From an uncultured Ruminococcus sp. (lineage in GTDB: Bacteria; Bacillota; Clostridia; Oscillospirales; Ruminococcaceae): a stretch of DNA of 64,000 bases. Positions 1-8,874 of the stretch are shown here, piece after piece. Both the position numbers and the translations under genes were made by a program. Numbering within the stretch: position 1 is the first letter of the stretch; every line of letters starts with the position of its first letter. The notes below the pieces were generated by a model. The model made no database searches and was not told where the DNA came from. It saw only the letters and a program-made list of their open reading frames with translations. The stretch spans positions 1-64,000 of the forward strand of contig CADCFQ010000012.1 in NCBI GenBank assembly GCA_902800795.1, written 5' to 3'.

Positions 1-115
1 GACAGCAAGCACCACAACTACCACCAACCCCGGTACCGGTGCCGCTACCGCAGCCTTCGGCCTTACAGCAGCTCTCGCAGCAGCAGTTGTTGTAACAAAA
101 AAGAGAAATAAGTAA
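1..115 (+). CDS. C-terminal end of a cell-wall-anchored surface protein (partial)
   Basis: Only the last 37 or so codons are present, read in the frame that starts at base 2 and ends with TAA at 113-115. The tail shows a Thr-rich linker, an NPGTG pentapeptide, an Ala/Val-rich hydrophobic stretch and a basic end (KKRNK). This is the layout of a sortase sorting signal. By family knowledge such proteins are exported, cut at the T-G bond and attached to peptidoglycan. The function of the missing body cannot be told. The gene is followed by a hairpin terminator shared with the convergent mannanase gene. Confidence 0.75.
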   Translation, partial: TASTTTTTNPGTGAATAAFGLTAALAAAVVVTKKRNK

Positions 116-134
116 TTATATCTTAGGATATGAG

Positions 135-167
135 AAAACGCCCTGATTAAATGTCAGGGCGTTTTTG
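135..167. terminator. Bidirectional intrinsic terminator
   Basis: An inverted repeat (ACGCCCTGA / TCAGGGCGT, 7-nt loop) is flanked by A and T tracts. It lies between the convergent surface-protein gene and the GH26 gene and can serve both strands. Confidence 0.85.
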
Positions 168-168
168 T

Positions 169-1140
169 TTATTTGACTTTATAAAGCCTCGGCAGTTCGT
201 CGGCTGTCACTGAATAATCGCTGTTATAGACACTCTTTAGCTGATCGAATGTGCTGTACTTTTCCCCAAGGCAAAATTCATTGGACCAGGTCATATAATA
301 TGTCCAGGGAACATTTTCTTTGACTATTGCTTCCGGGTCAGGCAGAACACCTGTCTCGGCGACAGCGGCAAGCTTTTCTGTTTCGGTTATCTCACAAAGC
401 CCGGTATATTCTTCTTTGTGAGCTGTATATTCAAATGCCGGCGGATACAAATCCCTTGATATGATATCTACGACATCATCCCCGGGATAACCGCTTTTGA
501 GAGGAGAATTCCACACCCATATAAGGTTGTGAAGCTCACACTTATTAGTAAAGTGATCAAACATCAGCCGATACAGCCCCTTAGCAGCTTCCGGCCCCTT
601 AGCGCTCCACCAGAACCAGTTTCCTTCGGATTCGTGAAACGGCCTCCAGAGGATAGGAATATGTCTGTCACAAAACGGTCTTAGCAGTCCTGCCATACAG
701 TCAAGGTCTGACATAAGAGCCTTGTGCTCCTCGGTGCCGGGTTCTAGTGCTTTCTTGGCATCAAAATCGGTGTTGGCAGAAAAGAAAGACTTTGATCGTC
801 CTCCAAGCGGTGAGAACCAGTGCCAGGTGAATGTTATCAGCCCGCCTTTTTCTGCCCATTCCCAGGCTTTTTTGAGGGTGCCGAGGTTTTCTGTTATCTC
901 AGTGATACACTCCTCGTCGGTGTCCAGATAGTTTATGTTCGGCGAGTAGGAGAGCAGCTCGAATCCCAGCAGGGCAGGTTCCTTGCCGGTTTTCTCCCGG
1001 ATCAGCTGAAGCTCTTTCTGGGCAATAGTCTGGGTGTGCTGTCCGGTCAGTATCTTTTTGCCGCTTATATCACAAAGATATTTCAGTACACTTTTTACTT
1101 CATCTATCGCTTTATTATCTGCAGGCTCATAGTATCTCAT
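169..1140 (-). CDS. Glycoside hydrolase family 26 beta-mannanase-like enzyme
   Basis: A 323-residue protein that is essentially a single GH26 catalytic domain. It would hydrolyse beta-1,4-mannosyl linkages in mannan or manno-oligosaccharides with retention. The GH26 signature WRPFHE places the acid/base Glu at about residue 170, and the AETG motif places the nucleophile Glu at about 262. Aromatic residues after the first motif (NWFWW) fit the sugar-binding cleft. No signal peptide, dockerin or carbohydrate-binding module is visible, so it may act inside the cell on imported oligosaccharides. The ATG at 1140 is preceded by an AGGAG ribosome-binding site and by its own promoter. Substrate specificity within GH26 is not settled by sequence. 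Confidence 0.88.
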   Translation of the reverse strand: MRYYEPADNKAIDEVKSVLKYLCDISGKKILTGQHTQTIAQKELQLIREKTGKEPALLGFELLSYSPNINYLDTDEECITEITENLGTLKKAWEWAEKGGLITFTWHWFSPLGGRSKSFFSANTDFDAKKALEPGTEEHKALMSDLDCMAGLLRPFCDRHIPILWRPFHESEGNWFWWSAKGPEAAKGLYRLMFDHFTNKCELHNLIWVWNSPLKSGYPGDDVVDIISRDLYPPAFEYTAHKEEYTGLCEITETEKLAAVAETGVLPDPEAIVKENVPWTYYMTWSNEFCLGEKYSTFDQLKSVYNSDYSVTADELPRLYKVK

Positions 1141-1170
1141 AGCCGTTCTCCTTTATATAAAAGTGCTATT

Positions 1171-1199
1171 ATTATATCACAAAAGAAATGCTCCGTCAA
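1171..1199 (-). promoter_or_regulatory. Sigma-A promoter of the GH26 gene
   Basis: Read on the minus strand: TTGACG, 17-nt spacer, TATAAT, about 30 nt upstream of the mannanase start codon. Confidence 0.8.
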
Positions 1200-1315
1200 T
1201 TTGAAAATTGAAGCTTTTGAGTTTCATTTTGTGATATCATATTGTCAAGGTAGGAATTGTTTACAAAGACCTTCAAATATATAATAGTTCTATTGTAGGA
1301 AACAACAAAAAGCAC

Positions 1316-1352
1316 AAAACCTATTGACATGATAGGAATTAAATGATATAAT
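1316..1352 (+). promoter_or_regulatory. Consensus promoter with inverted-repeat operator over the -35 box
   Basis: TTGACA (1324-1329), 17-nt spacer and TATAAT (1347-1352) form a perfect sigma-A promoter. An inverted repeat CCTAT-N7-ATAGG (1320-1336) is centred on the -35 box. Extra copies of TAGGAA half-sites occur at about 1252, 1296 and 1375. The same arrangement precedes metY at 36876-36911. Transcription would run antisense through the serine hydrolase gene toward gshA at 2310. A sulfur-responsive Rrf2-type regulator is an inference. Confidence 0.7.
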
Positions 1353-1386
1353 ACAGTTAAATCATTGAATACTGATAGGAATTATA

Positions 1387-2247
1387 TCATATCTCGATCT
1401 GTAAGTCTGATAAACAGTCTTCAAACACATCGCAAAGCTCTTTTGAGCGTTCGGGCTGATGTGAAAGATATGCTGCCACAAGCTTCTTTTCGGGATAAAC
1501 CATACAGCGCTGACCCCATTTTCCGGACATCGAGAAATGGTCATCAGCGACCCTGAAGAAATATCCGTAGCTGTCTTTTTCGTTGGTTTTAACAAAGGGA
1601 GTCACCAAGCGATTCATGGCTGCCTTGCTTATTATCTGTTTTCCGTTGATGCTGCCGCTGTCAAGATAAAACTTGCCAAGGAGCGCAAGCTCATTAACAG
1701 TCAGCTCCATTCCTGTGGCACCGTAAAAATGACCTTCCGGTGAAGTCTGGAAAGGCGGTGGGCTGATCCCGAGGGGCTCCCAGAGACGCTTATTCAGGTA
1801 GGACGAAAGATCACCACCTGCGGCATTCTCGACAGCCACCCCTACCAGGTAGGCAGGTATGTTCGAGTAGTGAAACGAATCGTCTGTGTGGTCGGTGTCA
1901 AGGGACAGGATGCTTTCACACCAGTTGTCACCCGACGGCCTGAAAGGAAATCTCCCGGCGGTCATCGTCAGGAAACGGTGAAATGAAAGCTTTATAAAGT
2001 CGTCCGACATAAGCGTCTTATAGCGGCTTTCCAGGAAATCGGATAGCCTTGCATCGGGACTTAGCAGCCCGTCATCACAGGCCAGAGAGAAAGCTGTGGA
2101 TGTGACAGACTTAGTGATCGAGTAGACCGGACGTCTTATATCGCCGTTAAAGCATTTGTGCAGCACTGTTTCACCGTCATGGATGATCTCGGCTGCGTGA
2201 ATATCAAGCCCTGATTTTTCAAGGTGTTCAAACAAAGTATTAAACAT
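1387..2247 (-). CDS. Serine hydrolase of the beta-lactamase / penicillin-binding-protein fold
   Basis: A 286-residue protein of the class C beta-lactamase-like family, which includes esterases, D-amino-acid peptidases and amide hydrolases. The SxxK catalytic motif is SITK with Ser at about 43 and Lys at about 46. A YxN motif (YSN) lies near 127-129. No signal peptide is visible, so a cytoplasmic hydrolase is more likely than a secreted beta-lactamase. The ATG at 2247 is chosen because GGGGGTC lies just upstream, although the frame stays open to 2304. Its promoter overlaps the ribosome-binding region of the divergent gshA. The true substrate is unknown. Confidence 0.8.
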   Translation of the reverse strand: MFNTLFEHLEKSGLDIHAAEIIHDGETVLHKCFNGDIRRPVYSITKSVTSTAFSLACDDGLLSPDARLSDFLESRYKTLMSDDFIKLSFHRFLTMTAGRFPFRPSGDNWCESILSLDTDHTDDSFHYSNIPAYLVGVAVENAAGGDLSSYLNKRLWEPLGISPPPFQTSPEGHFYGATGMELTVNELALLGKFYLDSGSINGKQIISKAAMNRLVTPFVKTNEKDSYGYFFRVADDHFSMSGKWGQRCMVYPEKKLVAAYLSHQPERSKELCDVFEDCLSDLQIEI

Positions 2248-2268
2248 ATAAGACCCCCTTTTTTTACT

Positions 2269-2297
2269 ATTATAAAACTGCAAAGAGTTATTGTCAA
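2269..2297 (-). promoter_or_regulatory. Promoter of the serine hydrolase gene
   Basis: Minus strand: TTGACA, 17-nt spacer, TATAAT. The -35 box lies 13 bases from the gshA start codon, so activity here could interfere with gshA expression. Confidence 0.75.
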
Positions 2298-2309
2298 GGA
2301 GCAAATATC

Positions 2310-3515
2310 ATGTCAGACAAGTTTTTCTATAAAGGCAAATTCGGACTTGAGCGTGAAACGCTCAGGGTAGATATAAACGGGAGACTGGCACAGACGCCTC
2401 ATCCTTTCACAGAGGATGGGAATATAACCAGAGACTTCTGTGAAAACCAGATCGAGCTCATTACACCCGTCTGTAACAGCGTTGACGAGGTCATGGATGA
2501 GCTTGATAAGTTGGATTCAATGGTCAGAAATAGGATCGCAAAAAACGGTGAGAGTATCTGGCTTTATTCAAATCCTCCTCATTTTGACAGCGAGGATGAG
2601 ATCCCGGTGGCAAACTTTACCGGCGAGCATACCGGCAAGAGGATCTACCGTGAACAGCTAAGCCTCCGCTACGGAAAAAAGCTAATGCTTTTCTCGGGTA
2701 TACATTTCAACTTTTCTTTTGATGATGAGTACCTTAAAACGCTGTATAATGGTCCTGATTTTGATTTTTGGCGCGATGAGTTTTACCTGTCCCTTTACAA
2801 AAAGCTTTCACTTAACAGCTGGCTGCTGCTTCTTTTGACAGCCGCAAGCCCTGTTTGTGACAGGTCATTGCTGGGAGAAGCTGCTGACGGAACAACAGAA
2901 AGCGGCTATTCCTCTATCAGGAGCGGCGATAAGGGTTATTGGAACGATGAGATACCGATACTTGATCACAGAAGTTTAAAAAGCTTTGTTGACAGCATCC
3001 AAAGCTATGTTGACAGCGGAAAGCTTTTTTCTGCCAGCGAGCTTTATCTTCCGGTAAGGCTTAAACCCAAGGGGATAAATCATATTGATAACTTTAAAAA
3101 CGGTATCAGCCATATTGAACTCAGGATGTTTGATCTTAACCCTCTGACAAAGCTTGGGATCGACAAGAGAGATCTTGAGTTTGCGCATCTGCTGATAATG
3201 TATCTCTCGGCACAGCCCGATTTCGAGTATACACCTGATCTGCAGAAGCAAGCAGTAATAAACCATAAAAACGCTGCTCTTTACGATCTGTCGGATGTTA
3301 AGATCGATAACGAAAACATAATAGAGAGAGCACAGAGCGAGCTTTGTGAAATGGCTGACTTCTTTTGTAAAGATGATGAAGCAGCAAAGATCATTGAGTT
3401 TGAGATACAAAAACTAACAAACAGACTATGCGAACAGATAACGAACATATACAGACAGAAGGTGACAAAATGTGCGAGCTTTTCGGGCTGTCTGCATACA
3501 GAAAAACAGACATAA
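2310..3515 (+). CDS. gshA: Glutamate-cysteine ligase (gamma-glutamylcysteine synthetase)
   Basis: This enzyme joins glutamate and cysteine with ATP to give gamma-glutamylcysteine in the cytoplasm. The N-terminus FGLERETLRVD, the segment ENQIELITP and the motif SGIHFNFSF are typical of GshA and of the N-terminal half of GshF. At 401 residues it matches only the ligase domain. There is no ATP-grasp glutathione synthetase domain and no gshB next to it, so the product may stop at gamma-glutamylcysteine. An AAGGA site precedes the ATG. Its 3' end overlaps the next gene by 46 bases, and it appears to be the first gene of an operon running into sufCBDSU. Confidence 0.85.
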   Translation: MSDKFFYKGKFGLERETLRVDINGRLAQTPHPFTEDGNITRDFCENQIELITPVCNSVDEVMDELDKLDSMVRNRIAKNGESIWLYSNPPHFDSEDEIPVANFTGEHTGKRIYREQLSLRYGKKLMLFSGIHFNFSFDDEYLKTLYNGPDFDFWRDEFYLSLYKKLSLNSWLLLLLTAASPVCDRSLLGEAADGTTESGYSSIRSGDKGYWNDEIPILDHRSLKSFVDSIQSYVDSGKLFSASELYLPVRLKPKGINHIDNFKNGISHIELRMFDLNPLTKLGIDKRDLEFAHLLIMYLSAQPDFEYTPDLQKQAVINHKNAALYDLSDVKIDNENIIERAQSELCEMADFFCKDDEAAKIIEFEIQKLTNRLCEQITNIYRQKVTKCASFSGCLHTEKQT

Positions 3516-4225
3516 AAGAATATCTTAAAGAGTTTTTCTCACACAGCGACAAAAACCCTCATGGCTTCGGCTTGATGACAGGCGATGACAAAGGCCTGAT
3601 AAAAGAACCCTGCAAAGCTTCTGACAGCAAACCGCTGGAAGAAATACTTGAAAAGATCTCGCCGCAGAGATCGGCAGTTGCACATATCCGATATGCAACT
3701 GTCGGAATGGTCACAGCACAGAACTGTCATCCGTTCATACTAAAGGATGCTTCCGGCAGAGAATGGTCAATGATCCATAACGGAACTATCTATTCGGTCC
3801 GGGACACGATCAAGTATACATACAGGCAGACCGGAGACACGGATTCTGAAAGGCTGTTCCTGAACTTTATAGATGTAATGAACAGCCACCTTGAAAAAAG
3901 TGAGCTTTGTGAGCGTGAACGCTTTGATATAGTCAATGATTTCATTGTTGAGAATGCACCCAGGAATAAGCTCAATATCATATTTTTTGACGGAGAAACG
4001 ATGTATGTTCACAAGAACCTCAGAAACACTCTTAGCTTCAAGCGCCTTGAGAACGGTATAGTCTTTTCGACATTTCCTCTTGACGATAACGGCTGGGAGC
4101 AGTTCCCGATGACACAGGTCATCGCTTATAAACAAGGAAAAGAAGTGTTCAGAGGTAAGCCTCACAAAGGCGAATTTATCCCGACACTTGAATACATAAC
4201 AGCGCTTGATGCTATGCACATATAA
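3470..4225 (+). CDS. Class II glutamine amidotransferase-like hydrolase (YafJ/EgtC/DUG3 type)
   Basis: A 251-residue Ntn-type amidohydrolase. The start at 3470 is chosen because it places the catalytic cysteine at residue 2 (MCELFG), as the family needs, and because AAGGTG lies upstream. Motifs AHIRYATVG and MIHNGT match the glutaminase domain. No synthase domain follows. By family knowledge, relatives such as DUG3 and EgtC cut gamma-glutamyl bonds in glutathione or ergothioneine precursors. Being inside the gshA reading frame suggests it acts on gamma-glutamylcysteine or an adduct of it; that is an inference. Confidence 0.8.
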   Translation: MCELFGLSAYRKTDIKEYLKEFFSHSDKNPHGFGLMTGDDKGLIKEPCKASDSKPLEEILEKISPQRSAVAHIRYATVGMVTAQNCHPFILKDASGREWSMIHNGTIYSVRDTIKYTYRQTGDTDSERLFLNFIDVMNSHLEKSELCERERFDIVNDFIVENAPRNKLNIIFFDGETMYVHKNLRNTLSFKRLENGIVFSTFPLDDNGWEQFPMTQVIAYKQGKEVFRGKPHKGEFIPTLEYITALDAMHI

Positions 4226-4243
4226 CAGAAAGGAGACATTGAA

Positions 4244-4993
4244 ATGTCTGATATACTGAAGATCGAAAATCTTACTGTAGCCGCCGAGGAGACAGAGCTC
4301 CTGCATGGAGTGGACCTTGCGGTGGGTGAAGGCGAGACACACGTCCTTATGGGACAGAACGGTGCCGGAAAGTCCACCCTGGGTTCGACCATAATGGGCA
4401 GCCCGGAATATAAGGTGACAGGCGGAAAGATCATTTTTGACGGTGAAGACATCACCGAAGAGAGCGCCGATAAGAGAGCTAAAAGAGGCATCTTTCTTTC
4501 GTTCCAGAATCCTGTTGAGATCCCCGGGATCACACTCTCGGAGTTTTTAAGAAATGCAGCCGAGCAGCAGACAGGCAAGAGAGTAAAACTCTGGGATCAC
4601 AAGAAAAAGCTTGCTGCCGCTATGGAAGTCCTGGGAATGGACAGCTCCTATGCAGACCGAGATCTTAATGTGGGCTTCTCCGGCGGAGAAAAGAAGAAAG
4701 CCGAGATACTCCAGCTGTTGATCTTAAAGCCTCGTTTTGCGATACTTGACGAGACAGACTCCGGACTTGATGTTGATGCTGTAAAGACTGTATCAAAGGG
4801 GATTGAGGAATATCGCAAAAGCGTCGGCGGAACACTGCTGGTAATCACTCACAATGCAAAGATACTTGAAGAGCTAAGCGTTGATGCTACCCACATCCTT
4901 GTAAACGGCAGGATAGCTAAAGAGGGTGACGGAAAGCTTGCGGCTGATGTTCTGGAAAACGGATTTGAAAAATATGTTGGCGAGGAAAACTGA
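4244..4993 (+). CDS. sufC: SufC ATPase of the SUF iron-sulfur assembly complex
   Basis: An ABC-type ATPase of 249 residues that drives the SufBCD scaffold in cytoplasmic Fe-S cluster assembly. It shows Walker A (GQNGAGKST), the family-typical insert around SFQNPVEIPG, a signature loop (GFSGGEKKK) and Walker B followed by ILDETDSGLD. It is preceded by an AAAGGAG site 18 bases after the amidohydrolase stop and abuts sufB directly, so the SUF genes are probably cotranscribed with gshA. Confidence 0.97.
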   Translation: MSDILKIENLTVAAEETELLHGVDLAVGEGETHVLMGQNGAGKSTLGSTIMGSPEYKVTGGKIIFDGEDITEESADKRAKRGIFLSFQNPVEIPGITLSEFLRNAAEQQTGKRVKLWDHKKKLAAAMEVLGMDSSYADRDLNVGFSGGEKKKAEILQLLILKPRFAILDETDSGLDVDAVKTVSKGIEEYRKSVGGTLLVITHNAKILEELSVDATHILVNGRIAKEGDGKLAADVLENGFEKYVGEEN

Positions 4994-6403
4994 ATGAAAG
5001 AGAAAACACAGGTCACGGATATTGACCGTTCGTTATATGACTTCCGCTATGAAGAGGATGAGAGCGATTTTCTTGAAGGCGGTATAACTCCGTCGATAAT
5101 CGAGGAGATCTCCAAAGAGAAGAATGACCCCGAATGGATGAGAGAATTCAGGCTGAATTCTTTGGAGATATATAACAAAACACCGATGGTCAACTGGGGG
5201 GCTTCCATAGATGGTCTTGATGTTGACAATATCGTTACTTATATCCGCCCGAAGACCAGAATGAACAAGGACTGGGACAGCGTTCCTGACAATATAAAAG
5301 AGACCTTTGAACGCCTTGGCATCCCGCAGGCTGAAAGAGAAAGCCTGGCCGGTGTCGGAGCTCAGTATGACTCCGAGCTTGTATATCACAATGTCCGAGA
5401 AGAGGTCGCAAAGTCGGGAGTTGTCTACACCGACCTTGAAAGTGCTATGCACGATCCTAAATATGCAGAGCTTATACGCTCGCACTTTATGAAGCTGGTC
5501 CCCCCGACAGACCACAAGTTTGCAGCCCTTCACGGAGCAGTATGGTCAGGCGGTTCTTTTGTATATGTTCCAGAGGGCGTAAAGCTGGATATCCCGCTTC
5601 AGTCTTATTTCAGGCTCAATGCCAAAGGGGCAGGCCAGTTTGAACACACGCTGATAATCCTTGAGAAGAACAGCTATCTTCACTTTATTGAGGGATGTTC
5701 AGCCCCTAAATACTATGAAGCCGGTCTTCACGCCGGTTGTGTTGAGCTGTATGTTGCAGAGGGTGCAAGCCTCAGATATTCAACTATAGAAAACTGGTCA
5801 AAGAATATGTATAACCTTAATACCAAGCGTGCTATAGTTGAAGAGGGCGGAAAGATAGAGTGGGTATCCGGAAGCTTCGGTTCTCACGTTTCCTATCTTT
5901 ATCCTATGAGTATCCTAAACGGAAGAGGCGCAAGCGCTGAATTCACAGGTATCACTTTTGCCGGCGAGGGTCAGGACCTTGATACCGGTGCGAAGATCGT
6001 TCATAACGCTCCGGATACATCATCCTATATGAACACAAAGTCTATCAGTAAATCCGGCGGCAAGAGCACATTCAGAAGCGCTGTTGTGGTAAACAAGAAC
6101 GCTGTCGGCTCCAAGAGCTCGGTAAACTGCGAATCGCTGATGCTTGATAGGATATCAAGGTCAGACACGGTGCCTGTCATTGATGTGAAAACGGACAAGT
6201 GTGATGTTGGCCACGAAGCGAAGATAGGACGCATAAGCGACGAAGCTATTTTCTATCTGACTTCAAGAGGACTTTCCGAAGAGGAAGCGAGAGCGATGAT
6301 CGTCCGTGGCTTTGCCGACAATGTTTCAAAGGAACTGCCGCTTGAATACGCAGTTGAAATGAACAATCTCATAGGACTTGAAATGCACGGAAGTGTAGGT
6401 TAG
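4994..6403 (+). CDS. sufB: SufB scaffold protein
   Basis: SufB (469 residues) forms the SufBC2D scaffold on which Fe-S clusters are built. The sequence has the family's beta-helix core with HFIEGCSAPKY and the C-terminal motif SRSDTVP followed by GHEAKIGRIS. It begins directly after the sufC stop codon with no spacer, showing translational coupling. Length is normal. Confidence 0.97.
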   Translation: MKEKTQVTDIDRSLYDFRYEEDESDFLEGGITPSIIEEISKEKNDPEWMREFRLNSLEIYNKTPMVNWGASIDGLDVDNIVTYIRPKTRMNKDWDSVPDNIKETFERLGIPQAERESLAGVGAQYDSELVYHNVREEVAKSGVVYTDLESAMHDPKYAELIRSHFMKLVPPTDHKFAALHGAVWSGGSFVYVPEGVKLDIPLQSYFRLNAKGAGQFEHTLIILEKNSYLHFIEGCSAPKYYEAGLHAGCVELYVAEGASLRYSTIENWSKNMYNLNTKRAIVEEGGKIEWVSGSFGSHVSYLYPMSILNGRGASAEFTGITFAGEGQDLDTGAKIVHNAPDTSSYMNTKSISKSGGKSTFRSAVVVNKNAVGSKSSVNCESLMLDRISRSDTVPVIDVKTDKCDVGHEAKIGRISDEAIFYLTSRGLSEEEARAMIVRGFADNVSKELPLEYAVEMNNLIGLEMHGSVG

Positions 6404-6412
6404 GAGGAACAA

Positions 6413-7237
6413 ATGGAAAACGTAAAACTGAATACTCTGCCTGTTCCGACTTTTTCAAGCCTTGGTGTAAACTTTGCGGAACGTGAGATAGAGATAAGCG
6501 GGCCCGAACATATAAGTGTAGGAGCAAATGAACAGAAGCAGATAATCAGATATATTGACAGAGAAAGCGATGCTTTCACAGCCCTTGATCTGAATATTGA
6601 AAGCGGAGCCGATGTAAAGCTTGTTCAGGTGTTTGAAAGAACAGCCCCTCTGGTCTCAAAGCTTGATATCGCTCTGGGAGACAACGCAAAGCTTGATCTT
6701 GTGCAGATCTATATAGGCGGAAGCGATACGGTGAGCGAGATAGGTGCAAAGCTAAACGGAAGAAAAGCCGTGTTCAATGCTGACATTGCCATGAAGCTTG
6801 ATGGCAAAGATAAGATAGACCTCAACCTTGTGTCTGAACAGTTCGGGAAAAAGACGGTTTCGGATATCAAGCTCGGTGCTGTTCTAAGCGGAGAAGCCAG
6901 AAAGATATTTAAAGGCACTATCGACTTTAAAAACGGAGCAGTCGGAGCCAAAGGCTCGGAGCACGAGGACGCACTGCTTCTTAGTGAAGATGTTGTCAGC
7001 AAGACAGTCCCGGTCATCCTTTGCGCCGAAGAGGACGTTGAAGGAAATCACGGAGCTACTGTCGGCAGGCTCGATGAGCGTCATGTTTTCTATCTTCGTT
7101 CTAGAGGTCTTGACGAAGAAAAGATATATGAGCTGATGGCTCGCTCAAAGCTTTTACAGGCAATAGATAAAACAGGAGACGAACAAACGAATAGCAGGAT
7201 ATATAAAGCTCTTGGATGGGGTGAAAGAGATGAGTGA
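6413..7237 (+). CDS. sufD: SufD-like scaffold subunit, short form
   Basis: A SufB/SufD-family protein and the SufB partner in the SUF scaffold. The C-terminal half keeps the conserved block with GNHGATVGRLD and FYLRSRGLDE. At 274 residues it is much shorter than classical SufD (over 400), lacking most of the N-terminal helical region. Position between sufB and sufS, with an AGGAGG site, supports a functional short SufD. The overlap with sufS is 8 bases. Confidence 0.9.
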   Translation: MENVKLNTLPVPTFSSLGVNFAEREIEISGPEHISVGANEQKQIIRYIDRESDAFTALDLNIESGADVKLVQVFERTAPLVSKLDIALGDNAKLDLVQIYIGGSDTVSEIGAKLNGRKAVFNADIAMKLDGKDKIDLNLVSEQFGKKTVSDIKLGAVLSGEARKIFKGTIDFKNGAVGAKGSEHEDALLLSEDVVSKTVPVILCAEEDVEGNHGATVGRLDERHVFYLRSRGLDEEKIYELMARSKLLQAIDKTGDEQTNSRIYKALGWGERDE

Positions 7238-8447
7238 CAGAGATTATAAATATGATTTCCCTGTTTTTGATGTATACAAGGATCTTGTGTATCTAGATAA
7301 TTCCGCTACCACGCAAAAGCCCCGTAAGGTGATTGAAGCGGTAGAGAAATACTATTTTGAAGAGAATGCAAATCCTTTAAGAGGTCTTTACGACCTTAGC
7401 GTCAAGGCCACAGAGGCTTATGAGAATGCAAGGGAGGCGGTAAGAGAGTTCATAGGTGCATCGAGCACAAAGGAGATCGTGTTCACACGAAATGCTACCG
7501 AGAGCCTGAATCTTATTGCTTACAGCTATGGCAGAGCAAATATAAAGGCCGGAGATGAGCTGCTTGTTACTATCTCCGAGCATCATTCCGATCTTCTGCC
7601 CTGGCAGAACCTTGCAAGGGAGACGGGAGCGATCCTGAAATTCCTGGAGTGTGACGAACATGGAGCTTACACAGAGGAACAGCTCAAACAGGCACTTACT
7701 CCGAAAACAAAGATATTTGCGATAGCACAGATCTCAAACATATTCGGGCGTATCAACCCGATAAAAGAGTTTGCAAAGATCTGTCATTCAAACGGGACCC
7801 TGATAGTCTGCGATGCTGCACAGAGCGTGCCGCATACACCTATCGACGTATCGGATCTTGATGTTGATTTCCTTGCTTTCTCCGGTCATAAGATGTACGC
7901 ACCTATGGGAATAGGCGTTCTTTACGGAAAGCAGGAGCTTCTGGAAAAGATGCCGCCTTTCCTATACGGCGGTGAGATGATAGAGCTTGTAACAAGAGAA
8001 AGTGCTACCTATGCAGAACTCCCTCACAAGTTTGAAGCAGGTACAGTCAATGTCGGCGGCGCTGTCGGACTTCATGCTGCTATCGACTATATCAAGAGTA
8101 TAGGTTTTGAGACTATAGTCCGCCGTGAGGACGAGCTTACGAAAAAAGCTTTTGAGAAAATGAAGAGCCTGCCCTATGTCCGTGTCCTTGGTTCGGACAA
8201 GGCAGAAGACCATCACGGGATAATCTCCTTTACGATCGATGGTGTTCATCCACACGATGCTGCAGCTGTTTTTGATGCTGACGGTATAGATATTCGTGCC
8301 GGACACCACTGCGCACAGCCGCTTCATAAGTATCTTGGAGTTCAATCTTCTGCGAGAATGAGTCTTGCTTTTTATAATGACGAATCAGATATTGACAGGT
8401 TTTTGAAAACACTTGAAACAGTTAGGGGGAGAATGGGAATTGGCTGA
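7230..8447 (+). CDS. sufS: SufS group II cysteine desulfurase
   Basis: A PLP enzyme of 405 residues that takes sulfur from cysteine as a protein persulfide for Fe-S assembly. The PLP lysine lies in the SGHK motif, the active-site cysteine is in the RAGHHCAQP loop, and the substrate Arg region SARMSLAFYN is present. The ATG at 7230 follows GGGGTGAAAG, while an upstream in-frame ATG (7212) lacks such a site. A second desulfurase of the IscS type is encoded at 21.5 kb. Confidence 0.97.
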   Translation: MSDRDYKYDFPVFDVYKDLVYLDNSATTQKPRKVIEAVEKYYFEENANPLRGLYDLSVKATEAYENAREAVREFIGASSTKEIVFTRNATESLNLIAYSYGRANIKAGDELLVTISEHHSDLLPWQNLARETGAILKFLECDEHGAYTEEQLKQALTPKTKIFAIAQISNIFGRINPIKEFAKICHSNGTLIVCDAAQSVPHTPIDVSDLDVDFLAFSGHKMYAPMGIGVLYGKQELLEKMPPFLYGGEMIELVTRESATYAELPHKFEAGTVNVGGAVGLHAAIDYIKSIGFETIVRREDELTKKAFEKMKSLPYVRVLGSDKAEDHHGIISFTIDGVHPHDAAAVFDADGIDIRAGHHCAQPLHKYLGVQSSARMSLAFYNDESDIDRFLKTLETVRGRMGIG

Positions 8448-8865
8448 GAATATATATAACGAAGTACTCATAGATCACAATCTTCACCCGGCACATATGC
8501 ACGATCTGCCTTGTGCTACCTGCTCAAACGACGGGCTCAATCCTACCTGCGGCGATCAGCTGACGCTGAACCTTGTGATAGATAACGGAATAATAAAAGA
8601 CGGTTCTTTCACCGGTGTCGGCTGTGCTATTTCTCACGCTTCCACAGACATAATGCTTGATCTTGTTATCGGCAGAACTGTTAAAGAGGGAAAGCATCTG
8701 GTAGGACTGTTTTCAAAGATGATAAGCGGCAGCATAACAGATGAAGAACTTGACGAACTTGAAGAGGCCGGTGCTCTTCAGAGTATAGCTAAGATGCCTG
8801 CAAGGGTAAAATGTGCTACACTTGGCTGGAAAACGCTCGAAAAGCTGCTTGACGAGAAGACTTGA
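8440..8865 (+). CDS. sufU: SufU sulfurtransferase
   Basis: A 141-residue zinc-dependent sulfur acceptor that moves persulfide sulfur from SufS to SufBCD. The three conserved cysteines sit in PTCGDQ, GVGCAISH and RVKCATLGW. I place the start at TTG 8440, because AGGGGGAG lies at a good distance upstream. An earlier in-frame TTG (8413) has no such site. The start overlaps the sufS stop by 8 bases. There is no sufE in the operon. Confidence 0.93.
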   Translation: MAENIYNEVLIDHNLHPAHMHDLPCATCSNDGLNPTCGDQLTLNLVIDNGIIKDGSFTGVGCAISHASTDIMLDLVIGRTVKEGKHLVGLFSKMISGSITDEELDELEEAGALQSIAKMPARVKCATLGWKTLEKLLDEKT

Positions 8866-8874
8866 AAGGGGTGT

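Noticed and set aside
1387..2247. Secreted beta-lactamase resistance gene
   Set aside because: The fold and SxxK motif fit, but there is no signal peptide, and the wider serine-hydrolase family is a safer call.
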